A stretch of DNA of 64,000 bases from Rhodanobacter denitrificans. Its GTDB lineage: Bacteria > Pseudomonadota > Gammaproteobacteria > Xanthomonadales > Rhodanobacteraceae. This document shows positions 55,461 to 64,000 of this stretch, piece after piece. A model generated the notes under the pieces. That model did not search any database. It saw only the letters and a list, made by a program, of their open reading frames with translations, and was not told the DNA's origin. The stretch lies in NCBI RefSeq assembly GCF_000230695.2, contig NC_020541.1:3410001-3474000 (forward strand). Direction: 5' to 3'. Positions within the stretch are counted from its first letter, which is position 1; each line of letters opens with the position of its first letter. Position numbers and translations under genes: made by a program.

Positions 55461-56447
55461 ATGCAGATCGGCCCTTACCTGATCGACCCGCCGCTGGTGC
55501 TCGCCCCGATGGCAGGCGTCACCGACAAGCCGTTCCGCCTGCTGTGCAAGCGGCTCGGCGCGGGCCTGGCCGTGTCCGAGATGACCAGCGCCGACCCGAC
55601 CCTGTGGCAGACGCGCAGGTCGCTGCGCCGGATGGACCACGCCGGCGAACCCGAACCGGTCAGCGTGCAGATCGCCGGGTACGATCCCGCAATGCTGGCC
55701 GAGGCGGCACGCTTCAACGTCGCCAACGGCGCGCAGCTCATCGACATCAACATGGGTTGCCCGGCCAAGAAGGTGTGCAACGTGTGGTCCGGTTCGGCCC
55801 TGCTGCAGGACGAGCCGCTGGTGGCGCGCATCGTCAAGGCCGTAGTCGATGCCGTCGACGTACCGGTGACGCTGAAGATCCGCACCGGCTGGAACCGCGA
55901 CAACAGGAACGCGCTGAACATCGCGCGCATCGCCGAGGATGCCGGCATCGCCGCGCTGGCCGTGCACGGCCGTACCCGCGCCGACAAGTACGAAGGCGAG
56001 GCCGAGTACGCCACCATCGCCGCGGTGAAGGCCGCCGTGCGCATCCCGGTGCTGGCCAACGGCGACGTCTGCACCCCGCAGCAGGCGAAGCACGTGCTCG
56101 CGATCACCGGCGCCGACGCGGTGATGATCGGCCGCGGCGCCCAGGGCCGCCCGTGGATCTTCCGCGAGATCGCCCACTACCTCGCCACCGGCGAGCTGCT
56201 GTCCGAACCGGAACCGGCCGAGGTCGCCGCGATCCTGCTCGGCCACCTCGAACACCTGTACGCGTTCTACGGCGAGCAAGCCGGAGTGCGCATCGCGCGC
56301 AAGCATCTGGGCTGGTACGCGAAGGACCGTCCCGAGAACGCCGCGTTCCGCCAGGTGGTCAACCGCGCCGAAACCGCCGGCGAGCAGTTGCGCCTGACCC
56401 GCGACTACTTCGCCGCGCTGGCCAGCGGCGAGCACCTGGCCGCCTGA
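55461..56447 (+). CDS. dusB: tRNA-dihydrouridine synthase B
   Basis: A 328-residue FMN enzyme that reduces uridine in the tRNA D-loop. MQIGPYLIDPPLVLAPMAGV, SVQIAGYDP, INMGCPAKKVCN with the catalytic Cys, HGRTRADKYEGEA, NGDVCTPQQA and GRGAQGRPW are all in place. The N-terminus and INMGCPAKKV point to DusB rather than DusA or DusC. In many gammaproteobacteria dusB is followed by fis; here a repeat segment and the metE leader follow. Confidence 0.93.
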   Translation: MQIGPYLIDPPLVLAPMAGVTDKPFRLLCKRLGAGLAVSEMTSADPTLWQTRRSLRRMDHAGEPEPVSVQIAGYDPAMLAEAARFNVANGAQLIDINMGCPAKKVCNVWSGSALLQDEPLVARIVKAVVDAVDVPVTLKIRTGWNRDNRNALNIARIAEDAGIAALAVHGRTRADKYEGEAEYATIAAVKAAVRIPVLANGDVCTPQQAKHVLAITGADAVMIGRGAQGRPWIFREIAHYLATGELLSEPEPAEVAAILLGHLEHLYAFYGEQAGVRIARKHLGWYAKDRPENAAFRQVVNRAETAGEQLRLTRDYFAALASGEHLAA

Positions 56448-56560
56448 TCGGCCCTTCCTGCAGGAGCGCGCAGCCCTTCTGAAGCGACTTCAGCCGCGGC
56501 AGCTCCACGATCTGCAAAGAACATCACGGCCGAAGCCGCTCCCACGGACGCTCGTCGTCA
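56448..56560. repeat. Intergenic repeat after dusB
   Basis: CTGCAGGAGCGCGCAG, GAAGCGACTTCAGCCGCGGCAGCTCC and a partial inverse GGCCGAAGCCGCTCCC follow one another. These resemble the xanthomonad intergenic repeats with a GGAGCGGCTTCAGCCGC core. The CTGCAGGAG start also occurs at 63679. No gene is seen here. Confidence 0.5.
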
Positions 56561-56561
56561 T

Positions 56562-56590
56562 TTGACTTTGGACGTCCATACGGCTAGCTT
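56562..56590 (+). promoter_or_regulatory. Promoter of the metE riboswitch transcript
   Basis: TTGACT (56562-56567) and TAGCTT (56585-56590) are spaced by 17 bases. GGACGTCC, a perfect 8-bp palindrome, lies inside the spacer. The predicted start is near 56597, directly at the riboswitch 5' side. Confidence 0.6.
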
Positions 56591-56597
56591 GCGGCTT

Positions 56598-56785
56598 GCT
56601 GATGGTAGCCATCTTTCTATGCGCATAAAGAGATGGCTTCAAGGGAAGCCGGTGCGAATCCGGCGCTGCCCCGCAGCGGTATGTGGAAACGACCTCCGTC
56701 ACAGGCACTGGATGCGATGCACCCGGGAAGCGACGGATAGCAGGCCGCGCAAGACGTCCACGAGCCCGAATACCTGCCTCAGCCG
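56598..56785 (+). ncRNA. Cobalamin riboswitch controlling metE
   Basis: The order of conserved elements is that of the B12 element: AGGGAAGCCGGTGCGAATCC, GCTGCCCCGCAGCGGT, CCGTCACAGGCACTGG, CGGGAAGCGACGG and the B12 box GAGCCCGAATACCTGCC (56763-56779). It precedes metE, the cobalamin-independent methionine synthase; adenosylcobalamin binding should turn metE off. A stem CCGGAAgCGC/GCGtTTCCGG at 56783-56808 follows but has no U-run, so control could be by Rho or at translation. Confidence 0.95.
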
Positions 56786-56988
56786 GAAGCGCGCACATGC
56801 GTTTCCGGCCGGCCTGGCGTTTCCGCGGGGAACACCGAAGCTTGCGCGTCGCTGCCCTCCGGGCCTCGCGCCGGCTTCGCCTGCCCGCGGCACCGCCGGT
56901 TCGCCCGCGGGGGCGAAGGTCAACGGCCCGGCGATCCTGCCGGCCATCTCCTTCGTTCCTCTTTGCCCATCCTGCAGGAGGAATATCC
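56786..56988 (+). other. Long leader between riboswitch and metE
   Basis: About 200 bases of GC-rich leader follow the aptamer. Besides the first hairpin there are GC-rich stems near 56886-56920 (GCCCGCGGC and GCCCGCGGGGGC words). GCAGGAGGAA gives a strong ribosome site at 56974-56983. No gene is seen. Confidence 0.5.
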
Positions 56989-59283
56989 ATGCCACTCGTT
57001 ACCCATTCCGGCTTTCCGCGCATCGGCCTGAAACGCGAACTCAAGCGTGCACTCGAATCGCACTGGCGCGGCGGCACCGACGCACGGGCCCTAAAGGACA
57101 CCGCCCGCACCCTGCGCCTTAGCCACTGGCAACTGGCACACGCTGCCGGCGCCGATGTCGTGCCGTGCAACGACTTCAGCCTGTACGACCACGTACTCGA
57201 TACCGCCGTGCTGTTCGACGCCATCCCCGAGCGCTACCGGCTGGTGTTTGCGGAAAACGCGCTGGACGGCTACTTCGCGATGGCCCGCGGCCACAAGCGT
57301 GGCGGCCACGACCTGCACGCGCTGGAGATGACCAAGTGGTTCGACACCAACTACCACTACCTGGTGCCGGAGCTGCAGGCCGGTCAGCGCTTTGCACTCA
57401 ACGGCGACAAGCCGCTGGCGGAATTCCGCGAGGCAAGGTCGCTCGGCCTGCATGCGCGGCCGGTGCTGCTCGGTCCGGTGTCGTTCCTGCTGCTCTCCAA
57501 GACGGTGGACGGCAGCGACCGGCTCGCCCTGCTCGATGCCCTGTTGCCACCCTACGCCGACCTGCTCGGGCAACTGGCCGACGCCGGCGCCGACTGGGTG
57601 CAACTGGACGAGCCCTGCCTGGTATTCGACCTGGAGGACGTCGACCGCGCGGCGTACCGTCATGCATACGCGACACTCGCCGCAGCGCGCACGCCGCGGT
57701 TGCTGCTGGCCAGCTATTTCGGCGCACTGGGCGACAACCTGGCCATGGCCGCCGCGTTGCCGGCCGATGGCCTGCACGTCGACCTGGTGCGCGCACCGGA
57801 GCAACTCGATGCCGTGCTGGATGCGCTGCCCGCCGACCGCATCCTCAGCGCCGGGGTGGTCGACGGCCGCAATATCTGGCGCAGCCATCCCGGACGCGTG
57901 CTGCCGTTGCTGCGCAAGGCACGGGCGCGGATCGGCGACGAACGCCTGTGGCTGGCGCCATCGTGCTCGCTGCTGCATGTGCCGATCGACCTTGAGGCGG
58001 AAACCGGGCTCGACCCGCAGCGACGCGCGTCGATGGCGTTCGCGCGGCAAAAGATCGAGGAGCTGCGCGTGTACGCCGATGCCCTCGCCGGCCAGCCCGA
58101 AGCCGATGCCGCGCTCGCCGCGCAACAGGGGCTGCTGGACGCGCAGGCGAATGCGCCCGGCGTGGTCGTTGCCGGCGTGCGTGACCGCCTGCACGCGCTC
58201 GGCCCGCAGGCCTCCCTGCGCCGATCCGCCCACGCGGCGCGCCGGGCGTCCCAGGCCGAAGTCCTCGACCTGCCACCGCTGCCCACCACCACGATCGGCT
58301 CGTTTCCGCAGACCGACGACCTGCGCAAGGCACGCGCCGCGCATCGCGCCGGCAAGCTCGACGACGAGACCTACGAGCAACGGCTTCGGGCGGAAATCGA
58401 ACGCGTGGTGCGCTTCCAGGAGCGCCTCGGACTGGACGTGCTGGTGCATGGCGAGCCCGAGCGCAACGACATGGTCGAGTACTTCGGCGAGCAACTGGAC
58501 GGCTACCTGTTCACCCGGCTCGGCTGGGTGCAGAGCTACGGTTCGCGCTGCGTGAAGCCGCCGGTGATCTGGGGCGACGTGGCCCGGCCCGCACCGATGA
58601 CGGTGCGCTGGTCGCGCTATGCGCAGTCGCTCACCGACAAGCCGATGAAGGGCATGCTGACCGGCCCGGTGACGATGCTGCAGTGGTCGTTCGTGCGTGA
58701 CGACCTGCCGCGCGAAACCGTCTGCCGGCAGATCGCGCTGGCCTTGCGCGACGAGGTGCACGATCTGGAAGCGGCCGGCATCGGGCTGATCCAGATCGAC
58801 GAGCCGGCCCTGCGCGAAGGCCTGCCGCTACGTCGCGCCGACTGGCCCGGCTACCTGGCGTGGGCGGTGGAGTGCTTCCGCATCGCCGCCGGCGGCGTGC
58901 GCGATGCGACCCAGATCCACACCCACATGTGCTATTCGGAGTTCAACGACATCATCGAGGCGGTGGCGGCGATGGATGCCGACGTGATCTCGATCGAGAC
59001 CAGCCGCTCGCGGATGGAACTGCTCGACGCCTTCGCCCGCTTCCGCTACCCGAACGGCATCGGTCCCGGCGTCTACGACATCCACTCCCCGCGTGTGCCC
59101 GGGCAGGAGGAAATCCTCGACCTGCTGCACAAGGCGCTCGACGTGCTGCAGCCCGGGCAGCTGTGGATCAACCCCGACTGCGGCCTGAAGACCCGCGGCT
59201 GGCCCGAAGTGGAGCAGGCCCTGCGCCATATGGTCGACGGCGCGCGGCAGCTGCGCGCCGAGCTGGAAGCCATTCCCGGATAG
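56989..59283 (+). CDS. metE: Cobalamin-independent methionine synthase
   Basis: A 764-residue enzyme transferring the methyl group of methyltetrahydrofolate polyglutamate to homocysteine. It starts MPLVTHSGFPRIGLKRELK; the C-terminal barrel begins TTTIGSFPQTDDLR. Zinc ligands are present in IHTHMCYSEF (His and Cys) and INPDCGLKTRGW (Cys), and the ligand glutamate in HGEPERNDMVEYFGE. AGGAGG lies nine bases before the ATG. Expression is governed by the cobalamin riboswitch upstream. Confidence 0.97.
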   Translation: MPLVTHSGFPRIGLKRELKRALESHWRGGTDARALKDTARTLRLSHWQLAHAAGADVVPCNDFSLYDHVLDTAVLFDAIPERYRLVFAENALDGYFAMARGHKRGGHDLHALEMTKWFDTNYHYLVPELQAGQRFALNGDKPLAEFREARSLGLHARPVLLGPVSFLLLSKTVDGSDRLALLDALLPPYADLLGQLADAGADWVQLDEPCLVFDLEDVDRAAYRHAYATLAAARTPRLLLASYFGALGDNLAMAAALPADGLHVDLVRAPEQLDAVLDALPADRILSAGVVDGRNIWRSHPGRVLPLLRKARARIGDERLWLAPSCSLLHVPIDLEAETGLDPQRRASMAFARQKIEELRVYADALAGQPEADAALAAQQGLLDAQANAPGVVVAGVRDRLHALGPQASLRRSAHAARRASQAEVLDLPPLPTTTIGSFPQTDDLRKARAAHRAGKLDDETYEQRLRAEIERVVRFQERLGLDVLVHGEPERNDMVEYFGEQLDGYLFTRLGWVQSYGSRCVKPPVIWGDVARPAPMTVRWSRYAQSLTDKPMKGMLTGPVTMLQWSFVRDDLPRETVCRQIALALRDEVHDLEAAGIGLIQIDEPALREGLPLRRADWPGYLAWAVECFRIAAGGVRDATQIHTHMCYSEFNDIIEAVAAMDADVISIETSRSRMELLDAFARFRYPNGIGPGVYDIHSPRVPGQEEILDLLHKALDVLQPGQLWINPDCGLKTRGWPEVEQALRHMVDGARQLRAELEAIPG

Positions 59284-59295
59284 CGCGTCGCCGGC

Positions 59296-59325
59296 GATCG
59301 TCCGCTCCCGCCGGAGCGGACGATC
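59296..59325 (+). terminator. Hairpin after metE
   Basis: GATCGTCCGCTCC and GGAGCGGACGATC form a perfect 13-bp stem around CGCC, 12 bases after the metE stop. No U-run follows, so termination may need Rho, or the stem may protect the 3' end. Confidence 0.6.
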
Positions 59326-59463
59326 CTGCGGCCGTCCAAACGGCTGACCCCGGAACCAACCCCGCAGGCCCCGGAATCGCCGCGGGCTGCAAAACCGGAG
59401 GCAGCGATGTATCATGCGCGACTTGTTTTATCTTTCTATCCGCACGAAGGGATATAAACCGCG

Positions 59464-60663
59464 ATGTCCAACTACCTGTTCACCTCCGAATCGGTCTCCG
59501 AAGGCCATCCGGACAAGGTCGCCGACCAGATCTCCGACGCCGTGCTGGACGCGATCATCGCGCAGGACCCGCGCGCCCGCGTGGCCTGCGAAACCATGGT
59601 CAAGACCGGCGTGGCGATCGTCGCCGGCGAAATCACCACCAATGCGTGGATCGACCTCGAGGCGATCACCCGCAAGGTGATCCTCGACATCGGCTACGAC
59701 TCCAGCGACGTCGGCTTCGATGGCGCCACCTGCGGCGTGATCAACCTGATCGGCAAGCAGTCGCCGGACATCAACCAGGGCGTGGACCGCAAGAACCCGG
59801 AAGACCAGGGCGCCGGCGACCAGGGCCTGATGTTCGGCTACGCCACCAACGAGACCAAGGATTTCATGCCGGCGGCGATCTACTACTCGCACCGGCTGGT
59901 CGAGCAGCAGGCGAAGATCCGCAAGCGGAAGAACTCGCCGCTGCCGTGGCTGCGCCCGGACGCCAAGAGCCAGGTCACCCTGCGCTACGAGCACGGCGTG
60001 GCCACCGCGATCGACGCCGTGGTGCTGTCGACCCAGCATGACCCGTCGGTCAAGCAGAAGGACCTGATCGAGGCGGTGCGCGAGCACATCCTCAAGCCGG
60101 TGCTGCCGGCCAAGCTGATGCACAAGGGCACCAAGATCCACATCAACCCGACCGGCAAGTTCGTGATCGGCGGCCCGGTGGGCGACTGCGGCCTGACCGG
60201 CCGCAAGATCATCGTGGACACCTACGGCGGCTGGGCCCGTCACGGTGGCGGCGCGTTCTCCGGCAAGGATCCGTCCAAGGTCGACCGTTCGGCCGCCTAT
60301 GCCGCGCGCTACGTGGCGAAGAACATCGTGGCCGCCGGCATCGCCGACCGCTGCGAGGTGCAGGTCAGCTACGCGATCGGCGTGGCGCACCCGACTTCGA
60401 TCTCGGTGACCACCTTCGGCACCGGCAAGATCAGCGACGAGAAGATCGAAAAGCTGATCCGCAAGCACTTCGACCTGCGCCCGTACGGCATCCTGCAGAT
60501 GCTCGACCTGATCCACCCGATGTACCAGCAGACCGCCAGCTACGGCCACTTCGGCCGCACCCCGCAGACGCTCAAGGACACCAACGGCAAGGCCTTCACC
60601 ACCTTCTCGTGGGAAAAGACCGACCGCGCCGAGGCGCTGCGCAAGGATGCGAAGCTGAAGTAG
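59464..60663 (+). CDS. metK: S-adenosylmethionine synthetase
   Basis: A 399-residue enzyme making SAM from methionine and [59 protein letters not shown] and [19 protein letters not shown] are diagnostic. GAAGGG lies 14 bases before the ATG. It follows metE after 180 bases and a strong hairpin, so it probably has its own promoter; no SAM or SAH riboswitch was recognised in its leader. Confidence 0.97.
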   Translation: MSNYLFTSESVSEGHPDKVADQISDAVLDAIIAQDPRARVACETMVKTGVAIVAGEITTNAWIDLEAITRKVILDIGYDSSDVGFDGATCGVINLIGKQSPDINQGVDRKNPEDQGAGDQGLMFGYATNETKDFMPAAIYYSHRLVEQQAKIRKRKNSPLPWLRPDAKSQVTLRYEHGVATAIDAVVLSTQHDPSVKQKDLIEAVREHILKPVLPAKLMHKGTKIHINPTGKFVIGGPVGDCGLTGRKIIVDTYGGWARHGGGAFSGKDPSKVDRSAAYAARYVAKNIVAAGIADRCEVQVSYAIGVAHPTSISVTTFGTGKISDEKIEKLIRKHFDLRPYGILQMLDLIHPMYQQTASYGHFGRTPQTLKDTNGKAFTTFSWEKTDRAEALRKDAKLK

Positions 60664-60752
60664 GCAGGCATCGCACGCTGCACCGGAATCGGGCCGCCTC
60701 GCGCGGCCCGTTTCTTTTTGGACGGCAACGCGGGTCGCAGCGTTGCTGCCGC

Positions 60753-60764
60753 TACAATGCGCGG
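60753..60764 (+). promoter_or_regulatory. -10 element close to the uup start
   Basis: TACAAT (60753-60758) lies six bases before the uup ATG at 60765, predicting a transcript start on the first codon. It is the third case of this layout in the window. Confidence 0.4.
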
Positions 60765-62627
<1,863 letters not shown>

Positions 62628-62628
62628 G

Positions 62629-62735
62629 AAGAGGAGCGAGTGGAGGGAGTGGGAAGCGAGAGGGAGCCAAAGCAGGCGCACTCCTGCCCTCTCTCACTTC
62701 CCACTCCGCTCCTCGCACTCCTGCTGCAACGCCCC
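62629..62735. repeat. Long inverted repeat between uup and the GST gene
   Basis: AGAGGAGCGAGTGGAGGGAGTGGGAAGCGAGAGGGA on the left (62629-62666, written in part) is matched on the right (62688-62727) by CCCTCTCTCACTTCCCACTCCGCTCC. The arms are imperfect inverse copies of about 35 bases. It can form a long hairpin in the uup mRNA end and resembles the element at 1-113. Confidence 0.6.
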
Positions 62736-62774
62736 GGCGTATCATTCGTGGATCATCCCCGCGGACAACCACCC

Positions 62775-63404
62775 ATGTACACGCTCTACTACGCTCCCGG
62801 CTCGGCCAACCTGCTGGTGCACCTGGTCTTGCTGGAAATCGGCGCGCCGCACACGCTCAAGCGCATCGACATCGAGAAGGGCGAGCAGCGCAGCGCGGAG
62901 TACCTGGCGATCAACCCGAACGGCGTGGTGCCGACCCTGGTGGTCGACGGCGTGCCACATGGCGAGGCCGCGGCGCTGGCGATGCTGCTGGCCGAACGCC
63001 ATCCCGAGGCGGCGCTGACGCCGGCCGCGGGGAGTGCCGGGCGCGCGGACTACCTGCAGTGGATGCTGTACCTGGCCAACAACCTGCAGCCGCTGTTCCG
63101 GCAGTGGTTCTACCCTGGCGACCACCTCCCCGAAGGCGCCGACACGATCAAGCAGGCCGCCCGCGCCGGCATCGAGAAGTGCTGGACGAAGGTCGATGCG
63201 CACCTCGCCGCCCACGGTCCGTACCTGCTCGGCGACCGCTTCAGCGTGGTCGACCTCTACGCGCTGATGCTGATGCGCTGGTCGCGCAACATGCCCAAGC
63301 CCGCCACCGAATGGCCGCAGCTGGCAGCGCTGGCCACGCGCCTGAAGGCGCGCCCATCGTGGAAGCAGGTGTGCGCGGCCGAAGGCCTGGTCGAGTGGGC
63401 CTGA
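62775..63404 (+). CDS. Glutathione S-transferase family protein
   Basis: A 209-residue protein with an N-terminal thioredoxin-like domain (MYTLYYAPGSANLLVHLVLL, PNGVVPTLVVDG with the cis-proline) and an all-alpha C-terminal domain with WSRNMPKPATEWPQLAALATRLKARPSW. A serine near residue 10 could stabilise the glutathione thiolate. The substrate is unknown. Longer in-frame starts read through the upstream inverted repeat and are rejected. The next gene starts four bases after its stop. Confidence 0.88.
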   Translation: MYTLYYAPGSANLLVHLVLLEIGAPHTLKRIDIEKGEQRSAEYLAINPNGVVPTLVVDGVPHGEAAALAMLLAERHPEAALTPAAGSAGRADYLQWMLYLANNLQPLFRQWFYPGDHLPEGADTIKQAARAGIEKCWTKVDAHLAAHGPYLLGDRFSVVDLYALMLMRWSRNMPKPATEWPQLAALATRLKARPSWKQVCAAEGLVEWA

Positions 63405-63408
63405 ACGC

Positions 63409-63678
63409 ATGAGCGACGGCGATGGCGCCTGGGCCGTCTACCTGCTCGAATGCGCCGACGGCCGCGTCTACACCGGCATCGCCCGCGACCCGGAGCAACG
63501 CTACGCCAAGCATCTCAGCGGCAAGGGCGCCCGCTTCACCCGCTCCAACCCGCCGAAGCAATTGCTGGGCTGGGTATGGGTCGCCGATCACGGCGACGCG
63601 CTGCGCCTGGAGATGGCGTGGAAGAAGCTGCCGCGCACCCAGCGCATCGCCGCCCTGCAAGCAAGCCTCAAACTGTAA
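63409..63678 (+). CDS. Small GIY-YIG nuclease family protein (UPF0213/YhbQ-like)
   Basis: An 89-residue single-domain protein. WAVYLLECADGRVYTGIARD holds the GIY-YIG core (here VYL...YTG), followed by RYAKHLSGKGARFTR with the catalytic-type arginine and LRLEMAWKKLPR with the glutamate. YhbQ-like proteins are implicated in DNA repair. It starts four bases after the GST stop and is likely co-transcribed with it. Confidence 0.88.
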   Translation: MSDGDGAWAVYLLECADGRVYTGIARDPEQRYAKHLSGKGARFTRSNPPKQLLGWVWVADHGDALRLEMAWKKLPRTQRIAALQASLKL

Positions 63679-63775
63679 CTGCAGGAGCCTGCTGGCGGGT
63701 GCTGCGCTGCCTGCTCCCTGTTCCCGATTCCCCGAAGGAAAAGCACCGCCCGCCGGCGGACTCCTGCAACGGTGA
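63679..63775. repeat. Imperfect inverted repeat before the ppc end
   Basis: TGCAGGAGCCTGCTGGCGGG (63680 onward, to 63703) is the imperfect inverse of AGCACCGCCCGCCGGCGGAC (63742 onward, to 63768). The loop holds TTCCCGATTCCCCG, the inverse of the GGGATTGGGG repeat seen near rnpB. It separates the convergent GIY-YIG and ppc genes and may end transcription. Confidence 0.55.
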
Positions 63776-63787
63776 CGCCGGCATGGA

Positions 63788-64000
63788 TCAGCCGGTGTTC
63801 TGCAGCCCTTGCGAAACGCCGTTGACGCAGGCGACCAGGGCCTGCAGCACGGCGTCGTCGGTGTGCTCGCCTGCGCGCCAGCGCTGCAGCAGGTCGACCT
63901 GCAGCAGGCTCATCGGATCGACGTAGGGATTGCGCAGGCGGATCGAGGCGGCCAGGCGCGGGTCGCCCTGCAGCAGCGCGTCGCTGCCCTTGAGCCGCAA
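63788..64000 (-). CDS. ppc: Phosphoenolpyruvate carboxylase, C-terminal end (partial)
   Basis: Only the last 70 codons lie in the window; the gene continues past the right edge. The end [21 protein letters not shown] followed by [12 protein letters not shown] is the classic PEPC terminus, including the C-terminal glycine. The enzyme makes oxaloacetate from PEP and bicarbonate. Confidence 0.9.
   Translation of the reverse strand: MRLKGSDALLQGDPRLAASIRLRNPYVDPMSLLQVDLLQRWRAGEHTDDAVLQALVACVNGVSQGLQNTG

Noticed and set aside
59326..59463. Possible SAM or SAH riboswitch before metK
   Set aside because: None of the conserved core sequences of these riboswitch classes was recognised in the leader; only a weak TATCC/GGATA pairing near the ribosome site is visible.
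59414..59680. Frame starting 50 bases before metK that overlaps it in another phase
   Set aside because: It lacks a ribosome site and its translation after the metK start is serine/proline/arginine-rich shadow sequence.

Overview
The window looks like a chromosomal segment of a high-GC gammaproteobacterium, most likely Rhodanobacteraceae in the Xanthomonadales (Rhodanobacter/Dyella-like). Reasons: protein sequences of the lptD-surA-pdxA-rsmA-apaG-apaH block, a division and cell wall (dcw) cluster without murD, a Fur-box TonB receptor, and several intergenic inverted repeats of xanthomonad style. The assignment is by pattern recognition, not by a database search.

Layout. (1) 0.1-8 kb: holC, then two tandem minus-strand hybrid sensor kinases whose transmitter and receiver halves are almost identical while their sensor halves have diverged; downstream lies a small promoter/ORF/terminator unit encoding a 22-residue peptide. 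(2) 8.3-15.6 kb: a membrane-anchored DUF697 GTPase, a secreted dienelactone hydrolase, the flavin monooxygenase pair ubiH-ubiI, a BtuM-like corrinoid transporter coupled to a PduO-type adenosyltransferase, and a histone-deacetylase-fold amidohydrolase. (3) 15.7-23.2 kb: lptD-surA-pdxA-rsmA-apaG-apaH, then a small cysteine-bearing secreted protein of unknown function. (4) 23.3-44.7 kb: secA, an M23 peptidase, dciA, lpxC and the dcw cluster (read from mraZ on the minus strand: mraZ-rsmH-ftsL-ftsI-murE-murF-mraY-ftsW-murG-murC-ddl-ftsQ-ftsA-ftsZ). Most junctions overlap by 1-11 nt. The mra promoter has a textbook four-repeat MraZ operator. (5) 45-52 kb: RNase P RNA, rsmI, lpoA, yraN, an FAD-linked oxidase, a uracil-DNA-glycosylase-family protein and a NupG-like permease. 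(6) 52-64 kb: a Fur-box TonB receptor with a PepSY membrane protein, dusB, a cobalamin riboswitch controlling metE, metK, the ABC-F protein uup, a glutathione S-transferase, a small GIY-YIG protein, and the C-terminus of phosphoenolpyruvate carboxylase at the window edge.

How the genes fit together. Corrinoid use is a theme: BtuM-like uptake, cobalamin adenosylation, and repression of B12-independent methionine synthase when B12 is present, with metK using the methionine. Envelope biogenesis is the other: lipid A (lpxC), LPS insertion (lptD, surA), secretion (secA), peptidoglycan precursors and septation (dcw), and the PBP1A activator lpoA. No tRNA, CRISPR array, prophage or intact insertion sequence was recognised. 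The most unusual signals are the homogenised kinase pair, the 22-residue ORF unit, the missing murD, and repeats that have invaded gene ends and promoters.
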